DNA from: Eutypa lata
Taxonomy: Eukaryota > Ascomycota > Sordariomycetes > Xylariales > Diatrypaceae
NCBI GenBank assembly: GCA_022661535.1
Contig: JAKULF010000013.1
Location: forward strand, 372,001-436,000
Reading direction: 5' to 3'
Length of the DNA stretch: 64,000 nucleotides
A program made the position numbers and the translations under genes. Shown here piece by piece: positions 11,124-24,129 of the stretch. Below the pieces are notes generated by a model that saw only the letters and a list, made by a program, of their open reading frames with translations, did not search any database and was not told the DNA's origin. Each line of letters opens with the position of its first letter. Positions within the stretch are counted from its first letter, which is position 1.

Positions 11124-14028
11124 CTAATCTTCATTTCCGGCAGTTTTAGAGATATCGTCATCCAGTTTCTCAAGCCGCTGGGCGCCGACCGGGTGGTCGC
11201 CGAACTTGGCAAACTGCAGCGAGACCCGGGTGCGCCCTACTCCCTGATTCTTCATCTGGTTAATCATGACTTGGATCGGTTTATCCGCCCCGCATACACC
11301 ATCGTCAGACGTAGGTTCCCAACGCCCGTCTGTCAGGATATAGACGCTAACACCTCGATCACGTGAAGAGGTCTTGGAATCGATGTTGAAAGGAGCCCGG
11401 ATGGTGGAGATTCGGTCGGGCGCCCAACCCTTTCTCACGGATGATAGGATGGCTTCTAGAGCGCGCTCTATATGACAGTCGTCCCCGTTGCCTTCGGAAA
11501 AAGATTTCTTCACGAAATTTACCGCCTTGGTTGCCGTAGTGCACCGCTCTTTCTTGTCCGGTGATGAGGTACACGAGACGTCTATACCATCGGGATCCAG
11601 CATCTTGAACAAGTAAGCCATGGCGTTGACGGCGTCGAATAGTTCCGGTCTGAATCCCTGCATATACCTTGAGTTATCGACAAGGATGTACTATTTGACG
11701 GCTGGTTAGTAGAAGCACTTAAGCATTGAATCTGAAGTTTGAAGGAATACTGACGAAATCTCGGCCATCCAGCAACCTTTTTGCTGACTCCCAACCTGGC
11801 AGTCCTTTTTTATTTCCCTGCTTGCGGTCCACGATCCATTGTTGTAGTTCTTCAAATGTGACAGGAGGAAGTGATGTTCTCACGTCGTGACCTGGTGCAG
11901 TGGAGCTTGATGCTTTTGGGGGCTGGTCTGGTGCAAACGATTTCTCAATAGCAGGGATGTTCCGTAATGGTCTCAAACCATTAATACTCTCTCTGTTAGG
12001 TGTATGCTCCGGGATCGTGAGTGGATGTCCTGAAGAAAGTGGTTGGGTTCCTAGTCTGGTAGTAGTGACACGTGGACCGGTCGGGACAACGCCACCGTTG
12101 TTGCTGCAGGGATACGACAAGTTTGGCGATGGTAGTTCTTCAAGTGGTGATACTTCTTGTTGTGATATATCCGGAGAGCCTATGATCCGGTTACCGTTTA
12201 CTGTGGGCATCCTTTGAGGAGACCCCGGTGCGTGATACGGTGATGACTTAATAGGCTCTGGGGAGGGCGATGTTGGACTATACGTAGATATTGGCGTGAC
12301 TGGTGTCATCCATTGATATCGGGGTGATACGGCTGTTGGATTCCCTGCAGCGTGAAGAATACTCCTTATTTTGTGGCGAAGCTGCCTTGCACTAAACCTG
12401 GGATCATCGTCTACTAAGACACTCTGGAGCATCAGGTTTACTATCTGTGGAGTTAGAGTATCCGATTTTCGGCCGTCTTCATTCACCCACGGTAAGACGT
12501 TCTTGACGCAACCTAGAACTTTACATCCGTCGTGAAAACAATCTTTGCGCCCGAGGATCCCGTGATCGGGTAGTGGATTGGCTTCATCCATTCGCTGTCG
12601 CCTAAACAACTGGCGTCCATGCTCCCCGAAGCAGACCCATACCGCTGCTTCAATTAATATACAGCCGAGTGCCCAAATATCATCGCGCGGTGTAGCCCGA
12701 TATTGTGTATCGTCACCGTAGAATAGCGCTGGAGGGCCTAACCTAAATAAGTATGGATGCAGGGCATTCTAGGTTTAGTATAGAAGATGGGGGTAGCATA
12801 CCATATGTTCTTGTACCACCTCTGTCTGGGCCCGGGGGGCTCTGTTGAGATTGGACATAGTTACTGCAACCGAAATCCCCAATTTTCAATTTTCTTGAAA
12901 GTGGAACCTGGTTGCTGGAGTCTTTGGGGAACACAAGTAAGTTTGAGGGTTTCAGGTCCTGGTGAACTACGCTGCTAGGAGTAAATTAGCTTTAACCCTT
13001 TCATCTATTAGCATCTAGACTAAAGAATAGCTTACTCGATATGCACGCTGGTAGATCCGATGTTGTGCATCATGTCAAGACCTTGAATGACATAGCGGAA
13101 CATATCCCAGAACTCAATGATGCCGGGGAGATTATGCGGTGGTTCATTCTTCTGGTAAAGGTCCAATAGACTTCCTTGATCTGTGTACTCCAACATGAGA
13201 GTACTACGCCGACGACCGTCCTCTAAAGTCCAGTAGAAAGTCCCAAGGCAGCAAAGTATATTCTCACTATCCCTCCTATTATGCATTGCCGAATATGCAT
13301 GTTTCTCAAGATTGTATGTTTGATGCTTTTCTTCAGGATAGATTTTGAAAATGGCTGTATCGATTGGCTGCAGCAACGTCATGAGCTGTTAGTACATTGT
13401 TGTAACATGTTGCTATAAGGGGCAATATCGGGATACTTACTCCCTGGTGAGTGTGTTGGGATGTCGATGTAGCCTCGGAGTGTATGTCCATTTTGATGAG
13501 CTCTGCCTCCCTCGGTTGCTTATGAGTTACAAACGAGTCGTCCTTGTTTACCGGTAGGACCTGTCTTCGATCTAATCTTCTATTTGACATACGATGACTA
13601 CCGGTGGAGTACATGGTTACAGGGCAAAACTTCCATTGTTCATCCATAAACTTTAGAAGCATTGGCCTGTCGGTCCCATCAAATATGGGGTGTCGATTTC
13701 CACTAGGCCACGGGAGTCCGGCATCATCTTGACCGTTACTAATGAAGATGTTTATATAATGAATCATGGGGCGTTCATCAGTCGATATCGAGATTAGAAT
13801 GGACAGGACCTGGACGTAGCCCTCGCGAATGATGGGGATCTCTGCTGAAACTCCGCATGAGTTACATAGATCCTGTATCCTTATTTCGGTCCAGTATTGG
13901 CGCTGTGAAGATAATGGGATGTATTGTGTGACCTTGAAGTCACCATTCAATCCATCCTTGGCTCTTTCTTGCATGGATTGAATAAACTCGAGCCGAAGCC
14001 GGCTCCAGGTGGATTGATGCGGCGTCAT
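11124..14028 (-). CDS. Protein kinase / von Willebrand factor A fusion protein
   Basis: Five exons: complement(join(11124..11690, 11755..12737, 12802..12974, 13036..13367, 13441..14028)), 880 aa, all phases consistent. The 12974 acceptor could instead be 12971, which removes one codon. The N-terminal ~190 residues are unrecognised. A Ser/Thr kinase domain follows: lysine strand IFKIYPEE (about 205), catalytic loop HQDLKPSN (about 311), DFG in KIGDFGCSNY (about 340), activation segment GGTRTYGPP, and DDIWALGCI. A Pro/Ser-rich linker precedes a C-terminal vWA domain starting YILVDNSRYM (about 693). The final splice joins GRDF to YILVDNS through a GTCAGT donor. The metal site reads DNSRY where DxSxS is usual. 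Kinase-vWA fusions occur in filamentous ascomycetes; the substrate is unknown. The frame extends 26 codons upstream to 14106 without an ATG, so the start at 14028 is the first methionine. Confidence 0.85.
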
Positions 14029-14759
14029 TTTACTCACCGGCTCGGGAAAGACACGGGTTGAGGGAAATCGTGAGGTAATGCCTGCAACCCAGCTGTTCTT
14101 CGTCACAAAGAAATTAAATGGAAAGTTATACCCATTTTATGAGTTTCCGTAGGATAGTATGTCACTAGACACCAAAAAGAAAAAGATCAAAAAAAGGTCC
14201 TTGGCCGCCAAATATCATAGAAGGGTTCTCATCGTGCTACCTACCTATCTCCCAATCTAGACTGAATGATGAACAGAGAAACTAAGTTCATGCTGTACGG
14301 GGCAGTGCATGAACCGAATATGCCTTGCAAGCCAGGCAGCGACAGCACAAAATTAGCGTGGCACGGTTCGCAACCCAAAGAGGTAACCTATTCCTACCCG
14401 CCTGTCAGCCTACCAGCCTGCTGTAAGGCTCACCGCATGATTGCATGGTATTACATGCAACTAACTCATGCGGGTATTCATTGCAGTATTTCACCTCAGG
14501 CTAGGCAGATTCCTTCCTATTTCTGCACTTTCCATGCAAGGTGGGTTGCGTCATACCAATCTCCATTTACCTTAGGCCTCAGCTATGGTAGTCAGCTCAT
14601 GCGTGAGCTCAATTGGACGTTGACACTAGAAATCTCATAAAGCGAACACACATAAAAATTCACCGGACTTTCCTCCTCCTATAAAGTATGTTGTACATTT
14701 ATAATCCCATAAGGAAATCCCCCATAAGAGCTTTTTATACATAAAAAAGCCCCCTTATT
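14029..14759. other. Intergenic
   Basis: Promoter region of the kinase-vWA gene and 3' region of the CorA-like gene. A 124-codon plus-strand frame at 14266-14640 has no family resemblance or splice support and I do not call it. Confidence 0.5.
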
Positions 14760-16869
14760 CTAGACACAGCCAACTTGTTCAGACCTTTCCTTTTCCACTA
14801 TTGCCCTCATACGTTTAGTACGATACTTATACAATGCCCATATTGCAACTGTGACCACCATCATAGGAAGACAGATTTCAAGGAAAAGCTTGAACAACCC
14901 CCAGTTCAAAGTCCAGGAGTTATTACTCTCCACGTCTCCCTCCCCGAATATCGGTGTACTGAAGAACGTCTGATCAGAAGTCAGATTTTCAGTACTCGGA
15001 AACTTACTTAGCAATGAAATAATGAGGAGCCTTACACCAAGGAAAGTTCCTGGCAAGAAGATGAGGGTAAATAGGGTGATGATGTGCATGGATGAGGTAT
15101 CTCGCTCCGTCGTTTTGGCAATGTCATGCATGCTTGCTGTGACATTCTCCATCCTCTTCGAAGAAAGTTCCATGCGCTGTGAAGAATCATGGCTATTCAT
15201 CGCAAATAGCTTTTCAATCTCTGTCTTCTGTGCTTGTAGAAGCATGTCATACTGGTGATGCACATGTTAGATGAGCGCAAGTAAAAGGGGTAATTTAGTG
15301 GGTCCTTTACTTACCAGGTTTTTACCATCCTCCAATTGCCCCATCAAAGTATCAGCTCGGAGGCATTCGGATTCGAGACATCTCTCAAACAGTTTTACTC
15401 GCCGCTGAAAGCTATCCATATCACTTCCGCGGGGTTCAGCGATTGTAGATGGGACACTGGCAGTTTCGAGCAAATTCCAGTAGTGCTCCCGCAGCTCTTT
15501 AAGAATATTGATGTTCATCGACATGACCATCTTGGCTTCCCTGAGCTTCGAGCTAGTGAAGTTGAGGTTTTGCAGGTCCTTGAGTGAGAAATCCTGTAGG
15601 ACCTGCAGTCGTTTGGTCGTCTGATCGAGTTGCTCTTCGCGGCCCTGGTCTATTGTTTCCGGTTCCTGCGTCAAGGGAACAGAGACTAATCCACTGGCGA
15701 CCAATCCGGGCGGAGGAGGTTTCCCTTGAGGAAACTCTGAGGTGCATGTTTTGATAGGACTTGCATCTCCATTCCCGTGACTAAATGTCGAAGCTTGTCG
15801 TAAGCCTCCAACAGCGAGGGACTCGGATCTACGTAAAGACAAGGCCCTGACTAGGATAGGGCTAGGGTCCAGCGTTTCTGTACGGGACAGGAAAGGGGCT
15901 GCAGTCGTTTTCGCAAGCATTTCGCGAGAGTCTTTCTCCAGATGGCTAACGTACCACCTCCACCCGTCAGTGCACCACTGAAGCATTATCAGGTGCGTAG
16001 CAAGCGCGTTGCGTAGCGAGCTCTGCAAGTCGCTCGGCACGATGCTCAGGGGCCCGGAAGAGCTGCTGCTGGCCTCGGCTATTCTATTGCGGATCAGGCC
16101 GTTGGCCTTTACCGTGACCCAGAAAGACTTCCCATTCGAGATATCTAGGGAGTGGTATACTGCTGTCTGTCGCATGGTCCATTTTTGGTCGAAATCAGAT
16201 TCCTCCATCCCGCATAGCTTATAGCCGACTATCATTTCTACACCTGATCGCCCTAGCTCGGGAATGCTGTATGGGAGAGGGGATGACTCCCTCGTATACT
16301 CCCAGATAAAGCGAGTGTGATGGAAGTCATTAGAGCCTAGAGGACTTGCTACGCCAAAGGAATAAAGCAGGTCTATAAAATCGGCTGATACCTGTTGATA
16401 GGTGCACAAATATAAGAACATCTCCAGCGTGCAATTGAGTGGCGCCCGGGAGTGGGGTGCTGATATGAATCTAGGCATCGATGTTAACGTTGACAATGCC
16501 AGGATTACCCGCCACATGCAAATAACTTACGCATGGCGAACGCGAGGATCCTTTTCTTTTTGCACTAGATGCTGCTCTAGGTGCGTTCTTAACATACCAA
16601 TATTGTTCCATTGACCATATTCGTAACCTCGATATTGTATTAGTGTATGGTCTTACCCCTGAATGTGTTGGCGTTAACTCACAATGGTCACCTATGAATG
16701 CTTCATGGGTATGGACGGACACATGATCTGAGCGAGTGAATAAATTCTGTTGGTGTTTCTCTAGCCGGCTCTTGATTTGTGATAGTACTGAGCGGCCTAG
16801 CTGAGACTGAAGGAGGTTTTCCGGCCATTTCCAGGACTCGTCACAGGATTGGACTAGTCCGTCAAGCAT
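14760..16869 (-). CDS. CorA-like membrane protein (fungal CorA-like transporter domain)
   Basis: Four exons: complement(join(14760..15251, 15315..16470, 16531..16627, 16683..16869)), 643 aa. Donors are GTGAGT, GTAAGT and GTAAGT with exact phase agreement. The second exon is recovered only by splicing and reads YEYGQWNNIGMLRTHLEQ. The large N-terminal domain has features usual in fungal CorA-like proteins: a FISAPHSRAPLNCTLEMF segment, a QKWTMRQTAVYHSLD...FWVTVKANGLI stretch and a long C-terminal helical region. Two hydrophobic segments follow, about 537-561 (IITLFTLIFLPGTFLG) and 599-620. This matches the two-helix CorA membrane topology, but the classical GMN motif is not visible, so Mg transport cannot be assumed. 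Many fungal paralogs are uncharacterised. Confidence 0.85.
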
Positions 16870-19800
16870 TTTGTCTAGTGTTGCTGAAGTTGCTATATCA
16901 TGTACGTGAATTGATCTAATATTCTTCTTCTAGATACCGTGGATATGATGCGAGCACTCACCATTTTGTACGGCTTATAACTTCTCAATCGCCGGGCAGT
17001 GTTTCTCGGTAGATACGGGTACGAACGCCCCTTGGGCTCAAAAGAATCTGAGAAGTGCTAGAAACTAAGAAGTCATATTCACGAAGCCACTTTGAAAGCA
17101 GATGGTGACAATGGGTGGAAGGTTGCTGAAATCAGCCGGAGCAAGTTTCTGCATTGCCGACTGGTGACACCTCATGAGGCACACTGCTGCGGGATCAGGT
17201 GTACTCGCCGTTTCTGTGGCTGAGCACAGCAGGGTCCCGGAATAAGTCCTACACGGGTACTGACAGCTCACGGTGTGCAGGAAATTCACGTAGCCAGCTG
17301 TGTCAAGTGTGCAACATTGTACTCGGAATCTGCATGTATTACTCGGGCGTAATAGCCTGCCCTTCAACTAATTAGGGAACCCCACGTAGGCTGAATCTGC
17401 CTAACTACTGCTCTGGGATCATCTACGCCCCATCAAGTTTCATGCGGCTGCCCTTAACACGGTATATACGTTACAATATGATGTATGACAACTTTCAATG
17501 TTTTGATTTATATTTGTTCCCTCAGACCGCTTGAAGAAAATACTAAACATCAACCCCCGTGGCCCTTAAAACTGCGACGCGACGTGGCATATCATCACCA
17601 TTCAGCCATACGGTACTCGAAGGTTCTCAATGGCATCGTATTGCGCCTTAGATGGCATTTAGTTATCATGGATATCTATGTGACATTGCTTGCGATGCCA
17701 GACTTACTGGTGTAAGATTGTTAGGCAATGCCATTGCGTAAGTATCGTCGTCGCCCTCCTGACGCGTCGCAGTCAGAAAGTACATCGTTCGTCAGGGAGT
17801 AGAACGTCTTACTTACTGTGACAGTGATTGTTACATTCGGGAACTGTCCTCTCAGGTACTGCTCCAAGCTGATTTTAGCCAGCCGGTACCTATCGACATA
17901 CTGCCATGTCGGCTGTAGTGTGCTCATATTGGCCGAACGGTTCGGCAAATTGGAACTTTCAAGCGATATCTAAGTTAGATTTCTGATAGGCACTTCTGGT
18001 GTGTGGCAGCTTCATCCCGTTTTGCGAGTATGCCTTGCGAAGCCCCGCATTTTATACTTGCGTGTGTCTAGGACATGCGGCTCTGCTTTTTCTTTGCCCA
18101 TCTCGGAGTTCATCAAATCAAGTGGGATTTAGAATGCGGGATCGAGCGGGGAAGGAGCAAATCCTAATTACGAGAAGCAGGATATGAGAAAAGCAGCATG
18201 CTGTACTGGATGGTATTATCTTTCTGATCGTTTTCGACATGCCGGGCTGCCTTGTCCCCCACATCCAAGTGCCTGTTGTGAGACAGTAAAGCAGCCAGGC
18301 TATACGCCACCCTCCATATGTTACTTCAGGCTCGATAATGGCCATGGTCATTGGCTCGGTGGTGACTGCTTATCAGCACTGTCGTGTACTTTACCCGTGC
18401 CAAGATCCACGTAGGACCATTGAATTTGACGATCAGCGTCATCTTTTCAGCTTACTTATTGGACCTCGCATTAACCTCGCTAATATTTCTTGCATTGTTA
18501 TGATACCACTTTTACGCTATCAACCAGCCACTATTCGTAAAAACGTGGGGTACTTTCCCCCCAGGTGTATTCCCAGCAGTTGCGCGATGTAATAATTGTA
18601 GGAACGGCCCGTAATGTCAGCCAAAGAACATGCATATCATAGCCGGCGCAGTTAGACTACAGGAGTTCGTTGGATGAATTTGACATTATGCGACTGTAGT
18701 CTGCTCGAGTTTCGGTGAGAGATGAGGTGTCTTGATCATTAATCACTTTGATTGGTCGTTGGACTATCTATTTCCGCATTCATATTGCGGGAAACAAGTG
18801 GCATAGTTTCTACACATGCATTTGCAATAAGCCCCCAGTCCCACATGAGCGCCTAATATGATGTCTCGATGGTCACATGTATAATAGGTTTATCATAATC
18901 CAAGGCTCATGGGATTATACCGAAGACTAGGAACTAATGAGTATTCAATGAATTACCTGCTAAGTGGCCAGCCTGAAGGATTAGGACAAGGGGCGGCGGA
19001 GGCTACGGGACTAAGTACTTACGCAGTAAATATGGGGCTGCTTACCCCTTATTTCCACAATTTTCAGTCCAAGAAGTCCAGAGTTTTGTCTGTCTAAAAT
19101 CATGTCCCTTCAAAAGAACACCACCTTCAAAACATCAAGATAACGCCAATTCCTCGAAGTTAAGTGGCAGGTATGATACATCAACTGCATTTTCACAAAG
19201 AAAACCCCACTGTCCTCGAGAATATAGAATCGAAACGGTAGTATATCATCCATAGCACGCGAGCTCGGATTATCAGAGCTAAGGCCCTTGTGGTGGAGGA
19301 AATGCGCAAGCTTTATGACGTCCTCCTACACTATCTCAACGGGCCTCTTATTGAGCTACACCATGACCCGCCTAAAGAGCTACTCTGTGAGGTAATCTCG
19401 CACGTATTGCGATTGATCGTACGGTCCAGATAACCCTCAGTATTGAAGGCTTTATGGACTACACTTTTCTATCAATAAGAATTGCCAACATCTATAGTTG
19501 AGAACACACTTACATAGGCCTAGAATATCCAAGCACTCGACCTCGGGGCAAGGATCATAAAGATCCCCTTCCACCTCCATATTCATGATACTCACACAGC
19601 TTCCCTCTGTCCACGTTACTATTCGAATTCATGATCAGCAACACGTTCACACCAATAAGCTTTTCCGTCCTTTCTTCTTTCTTTCTTTTCAGCTGTCAGG
19701 GGGTGATAAAGAAACATCAGGAAACCTTATGAGAGTACACGCTGTATAGTAGCTAGTGGCTGTGAATAGCGTGATGAGCCCCTGAACCTATAGGAGGCTA

Positions 19801-22013
19801 CGGCATTAGGACCTTGGCTCCGGGAGATTCAGGGATATATATCGCAACCTCCAGTTGCCTCCTCCGCAAATTATGTCTAATAGCTGTTACGGAGACGTTA
19901 CGGTGCCGCGATACTACGTAGACCCACGGCTGCAGGCTGTATTTATTGACGTAATGACAGTGATGGACAACATTTCGATTGGTTCCTCAAGCACTATCCA
20001 CGTTCTTTATCCAGACAGCATATTACAACCTACAGTTTTACCGCAACATGCAAAGAAATGCCAGTTATGATGATTCAGAATACAGTATTTGATTCTCAGA
20101 ACTAGATTAATTATCGTTCCCGCGATCTTCGTATTTCACAACTGGAATTCATTCCAAAATTCGAAGCAACATTAACAATTCCAAAAGATAATGTGATTAT
20201 TCCAACCTCCAAACTCACAGCTCAATTGCTTTGTAGGATAGTTGCATCCCATGGTTTAAACAAGGAAATACATGCCATAACAGAGGTTGAATCTAGAAAT
20301 CAAGTTACAGAAGCCGACACAACCTCCAGGGACACTGGAATACTTATCTTCAGGGTGGCCCTGGGAGCAGTATGAAAGAAGTTAGTCGATTCAACCTTCA
20401 CCTGAGGCTATACATTTAGAAGAGAATCATTGCTTAGATTCGATATACCAGAACATATACTCTACCACACAGTTGGTCTCTTACAGTGTCTCGCATGTTA
20501 GCTCAGGGACTTTAGGAAAAGCATTTGGTTCTCCAATCGTGACCAGTTGGTTAAATCCAATTCTTTGTTATTTGTGTTGTGTCATATCGAATAACTTCAC
20601 ACAGCTATTTATGAACCATATAACAGCACTACGTAAGTGACAATAATATCTAGCTGCAACCTACAATGAGCTTATAGTGTTAAGCCACAACATCTCATCT
20701 AGCATTTAAATCTAATCTAGTTAGTTGTCATACAAAAGCTCAATGTACGGGGCTGACATGACTGCAAATCTTTCCGGGTAGAAATGAACCTATCTATGTT
20801 TAATGATGGAAATCCTCCACCACTTATGTGTATGTAAGGGTGTGATCACAATTCATACCGCTAGACCGCCCCCTTTTAACCCTCTTTCCAACGCTTCAGC
20901 AGAGCCAGATACAAGAATGCTAGAATGTAACATATATGCTCCCTAGTTTGAAATGTTTAAGATAACGTATTATATACCAATGTTGAGAGAGTACTACATC
21001 ATCTCCCACGATGCATTATAACTACCTAAGTAGCTCAATAGAGTTATACTGTCCGCCAGGAGGCAAATATACCAACCTAGCTACAACTGTCTACCCATAT
21101 TACACAGTTGAGCCAGCTGGGCGGATTGCTTACATCTGTAGAATCTGTAGCTGACATCACCTAAAGTGCAATTAAGTAGCAAGCGCCAGCTAGCTATGTG
21201 ATTGGGACGTAGCATAAATAGAAAATAGAAAAATGACACAGCAAAAATGGTAAAACTCCAAGGTAGTACCTTAGAAAATCCATGCTTAGTATAATCACCT
21301 CGACAACATGACTTCAGGAGCACTCACGTAGTAGTTCACCTTCAGACTATTGGTCTGGTATAAATGCTGCTACTTTCGGATCCGAAAACCTCTCGTCTTG
21401 GAGCCTTCTATGCAGTGTAAGCATTATTTATGGATAATAAAGATATGCTTTGTCTATTTTCCGGCATACAACATCGTCCCACAGTCATAATATCACGCAC
21501 CTTTCTAGTTGCCTTATGACATATATTATCCTATGTTGTTAGCCGTTGTCAAAAGCAATGCACATACGTATCGTGAATAATATGTCTCAATGAACTTCAT
21601 TAAGATCCTGTAGCTACTTAAGAATAATAAGCTGTGGCTACTGAAACTAAAAGCAACTGGTGTACAGAGAATGATATGCAGACAGGTCGCTATCACCAGC
21701 GCCATATATGAAGGTCCCTCCATATCATCTGCATAGTCCCTGGATGTGGTTGTTACACATCAACCGTCTCTGAACTCTTCTGATTTCTCACGAGAAGCCC
21801 TTTGCTATAACCACGACAATACTTCATCATGAAGGGTAGCTTGACGTATGGAGACTTGACTCCTGCCATATCGCTCGTTGCCTCCTACATCTCGTAACCA
21901 TGTTCGCTATAGTCTGTGACGCGTCTCGTCTCCAACGGAACGGCATCTAGTCCAAATCTAAAGCACCTATCATAGTGATGCAGATGTAATGTAGAGTGAC
22001 TAGTGCATTTCCA
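16870..22013. other. Long gene-poor interval
   Basis: About 5.1 kb with no well-supported gene other than the tentative small gene at 17708-17948. A minus-strand frame at 17065-17367 is moderately coding-like (nine cysteines in 100 codons) and might be a later exon of that gene. An open stretch without a start codon at about 19264-19432 (plus strand) encodes a helical segment including VVEEMRKLYDVLLHYL. Neither is supported by splice sites. The rest has ordinary composition and no recognisable repeats. Confidence 0.5.
17708..17948 (-). CDS. Possible small gene, first two exons only
   Basis: Two phase-compatible exons can be drawn: 17948..17817 (44 codons from ATG, ending at a GTAAGT donor) and 17758..17708 (17 codons, preceded by a CAG acceptor, ending at another GTAAGT donor). 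The joined translation passes through RGQFPNVTITVT into EGDDDTYAMALPNNL without a stop. The intervening 58-nt segment has a typical intron size. Two consensus donors plus coding-like amino-acid composition support a gene, but I cannot place the last exon and do not recognise the family. Confidence 0.35.
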
Positions 22014-24129
22014 TCAACTGGGCGCATTGGCTGGTGCAGCCGACGGCGCTGCCTTAGACGAAGACGAGGCAGTTTCTCCAGGCGCAGCAACAGTAGCAGC
22101 AGCAGACGCTTCTTTCTGGGTCCCACCACCACCACCACCTCCACCTTTCCGTCCACGACCGCGCCCTCCGCGTTTCGGGCGCTCACTCTGAGTCGATGTC
22201 TGTGTCTGGCCCTGGCCCTGGCCCTCCGAAGTACTCGCTCTATCTTTATCTTTGCCTTTCTCCTTTTCTTTCACTTTGTCCTTGTCTTTCTCCTTCTCCT
22301 TCTCCTTCTCCTTATCAGCCGCATTCTGCTGTTGAGGAGCTGCCGCCGTAGTCTTCTTAACAATCTCCTTCCTCTCAAGCACCTGAACGGCGCCCTGGGC
22401 GACCGTAACAGGGCTAGCAGCAACGCCCTTGACGAGGGCATCGTGGTCTCCGAAGTCGACGTAGGCGAAGCCCTTGCGCTTGTCGATCTCGACAAACGTG
22501 ACGGGCCCGAAGGTCTCCATGACCTGCTTGAGCAGGGCTTCAGTAATGCCCTGCGAGGGGTTCGCGTGCTTTATGAAGGCGCGCGTTGCGCCTGCTGTCA
22601 CCGAGGGCTGCTGGGATGAACCTCCTCCTTTCTTCTGCGAAGATCCTGATTTGGAGGCTGCTGTGGATTTCCCTGTAGCTGCCTTTGGTCCGGTCGGTGG
22701 TGTTGGCGTCGATGTCGAAGGCGCTAGAGTTGCCGCCGGTGGGGCCGGTGATGCCGGAGTAGAGCTAGCAGTATTATCCTTGCGCTTAAGGATGATTGGT
22801 GTAGGTTGAGGCAACGGCTTGGCAGCTGTTCCCGACGTTTCACTACCTTTGCCCTTCGCATCCTCTTTTGAAGTGTTCTGCTTGCTAGCTTTATTGCGGG
22901 ATCTCCGAGACCCTTCGCTTGCTGAAGCCTTCGGCGCCGTAGGTGTAGATGGAGATGCCGGAGAAGTCGATGTCTCAGCAGCTGGCGCGGCAGATGGAGT
23001 TGCCTTAGTCTCTTTGGTTTCTTTCCCAGTATCAGCTTTGGATACTGCTTCCGCTTTAGCAGCGTCTTGGCGAGCTCTCCTATGAGCACTGCCAGGGCTT
23101 AGACCTAGGTCACGCTGTAAAATCTTAGCAGCAGCTGCGATGCCGGCGCGTCGACTCTTCGGTTGCGCGGATTCTTCAGCAGACTTGCTTGCGGTAGCCT
23201 GTGCAGCCACAACCTTCGCAGCCTCAGCGGCCTCCTGAGCTGCAGCTTTCTTAGTCAAGAGCTTGACGGGCTCTTTCGGCTTCTCTTTGTCCTTCTCGCT
23301 CGACTTCTCGGATTTATCCGCTTTGGCGTCCTTGCTCTTCTTCTTACTCGAATCCTCTGTAGCACCCTTAGATTTACCACCCTGAGATTCGTGCCGACCA
23401 TGTTTAGAACTCTTCGCATTTGCGGCCTCCTTTGCCTTATTCGCCTTCTTCTCCTTAAGATACTGAACGAGTGGCGTAATAGTGACTTTTGTGTCTTCCG
23501 GGGTAGTTTCTTCTGGGGCTTGTTCGTTGTCTACCTCCTTTGTAGGGGTAGGTTGTGTGAGTGACTGGAGGAAAGCCTGGAACTCAGGGTCTTGGTCGAT
23601 TGTACCTTGTCTGGGGTCTGTGCGTTTCTTTGCAGTTGGGATTTTCTGAAACTGGGCGACTTCGACATACGGCGGCCCTACCAGAGCGGAATCGTTCATG
23701 GTTCGTTTCGCATCCTCCCATGTAGAACTTTGGACCATCTCCGACAGATTAACAATATCATCGGGTTTTATGATGTGTAGGTAACATCGAGCTGGCTGCG
23801 ATGGAAAAGAAGGACTGTGAGGCGCCATGTTAGCTTGCCAATCACTTCGCGATTATGGGTGTGGCAACCGACTCTTGTGAAATACTACCCGTATGGAATT
23901 GGGTCCAATCCACCTTCCCATTCCCATCTTTCCATTGATCTCCTAGAATAGTCCAAGCCTCTTCAGCCGTCATACCAGGAGGTAGTCGGCGAATGACGAC
24001 CTTCTTGCCTGTCGGTGGAGATTTGGTCTTTCCAGTCTTCGATCCCTCATTCGGAGGTTGACCAGCATTGTCTTGAGATACGCCATTGGAATTGGCATTG
24101 ACCTTGCGGGAGGTTGATGCGGAAGTCAT
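22014..24129 (-). CDS. UPF3: Nonsense-mediated mRNA decay factor UPF3
   Basis: Two exons: the first from ATG at 24129 to about 23870, the second ending at 22014, roughly 690 aa. The N-terminal exon carries the Smg4/UPF3 domain start KVVIRRLPPGMTAEEAW, and the second continues with ARCYLHIIKPDDIVNLSEMV and GPPYVEVAQFQKIP. A long Lys/Glu/Ala-rich region follows, then an RRM near the C-terminus (GITEALLKQVMETFGPVTFV...KGFAYVDFG) and an RGG/Gly-rich tail, as in other filamentous fungi. UPF3 binds UPF2 and exon-junction components to promote decay of mRNAs with premature stops. The intron joining the two exons is not resolved: the best acceptor (CATCGCAG|CCAGCTCG) needs a phase-0 donor, and only a weak GTTGCC fits. 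The tail is low-complexity (KEKEKEK, GGGGGGGG). Confidence 0.88.

Noticed and set aside
14266..14640. 124-codon plus-strand frame between the kinase-vWA and CorA-like genes
   Set aside because: No motif, no neighbour logic, and it lies in the promoter of the kinase gene.
19264..19432. Open stretch encoding a helical segment (VVEEMRKLYDVLLHYL)
   Set aside because: No start codon, no splice partners, stop on both sides; too little to call.
22003..23564. Several plus-strand frames opposite UPF3
   Set aside because: They are antisense shadows of the Lys/Glu/Ala-rich UPF3 coding sequence.
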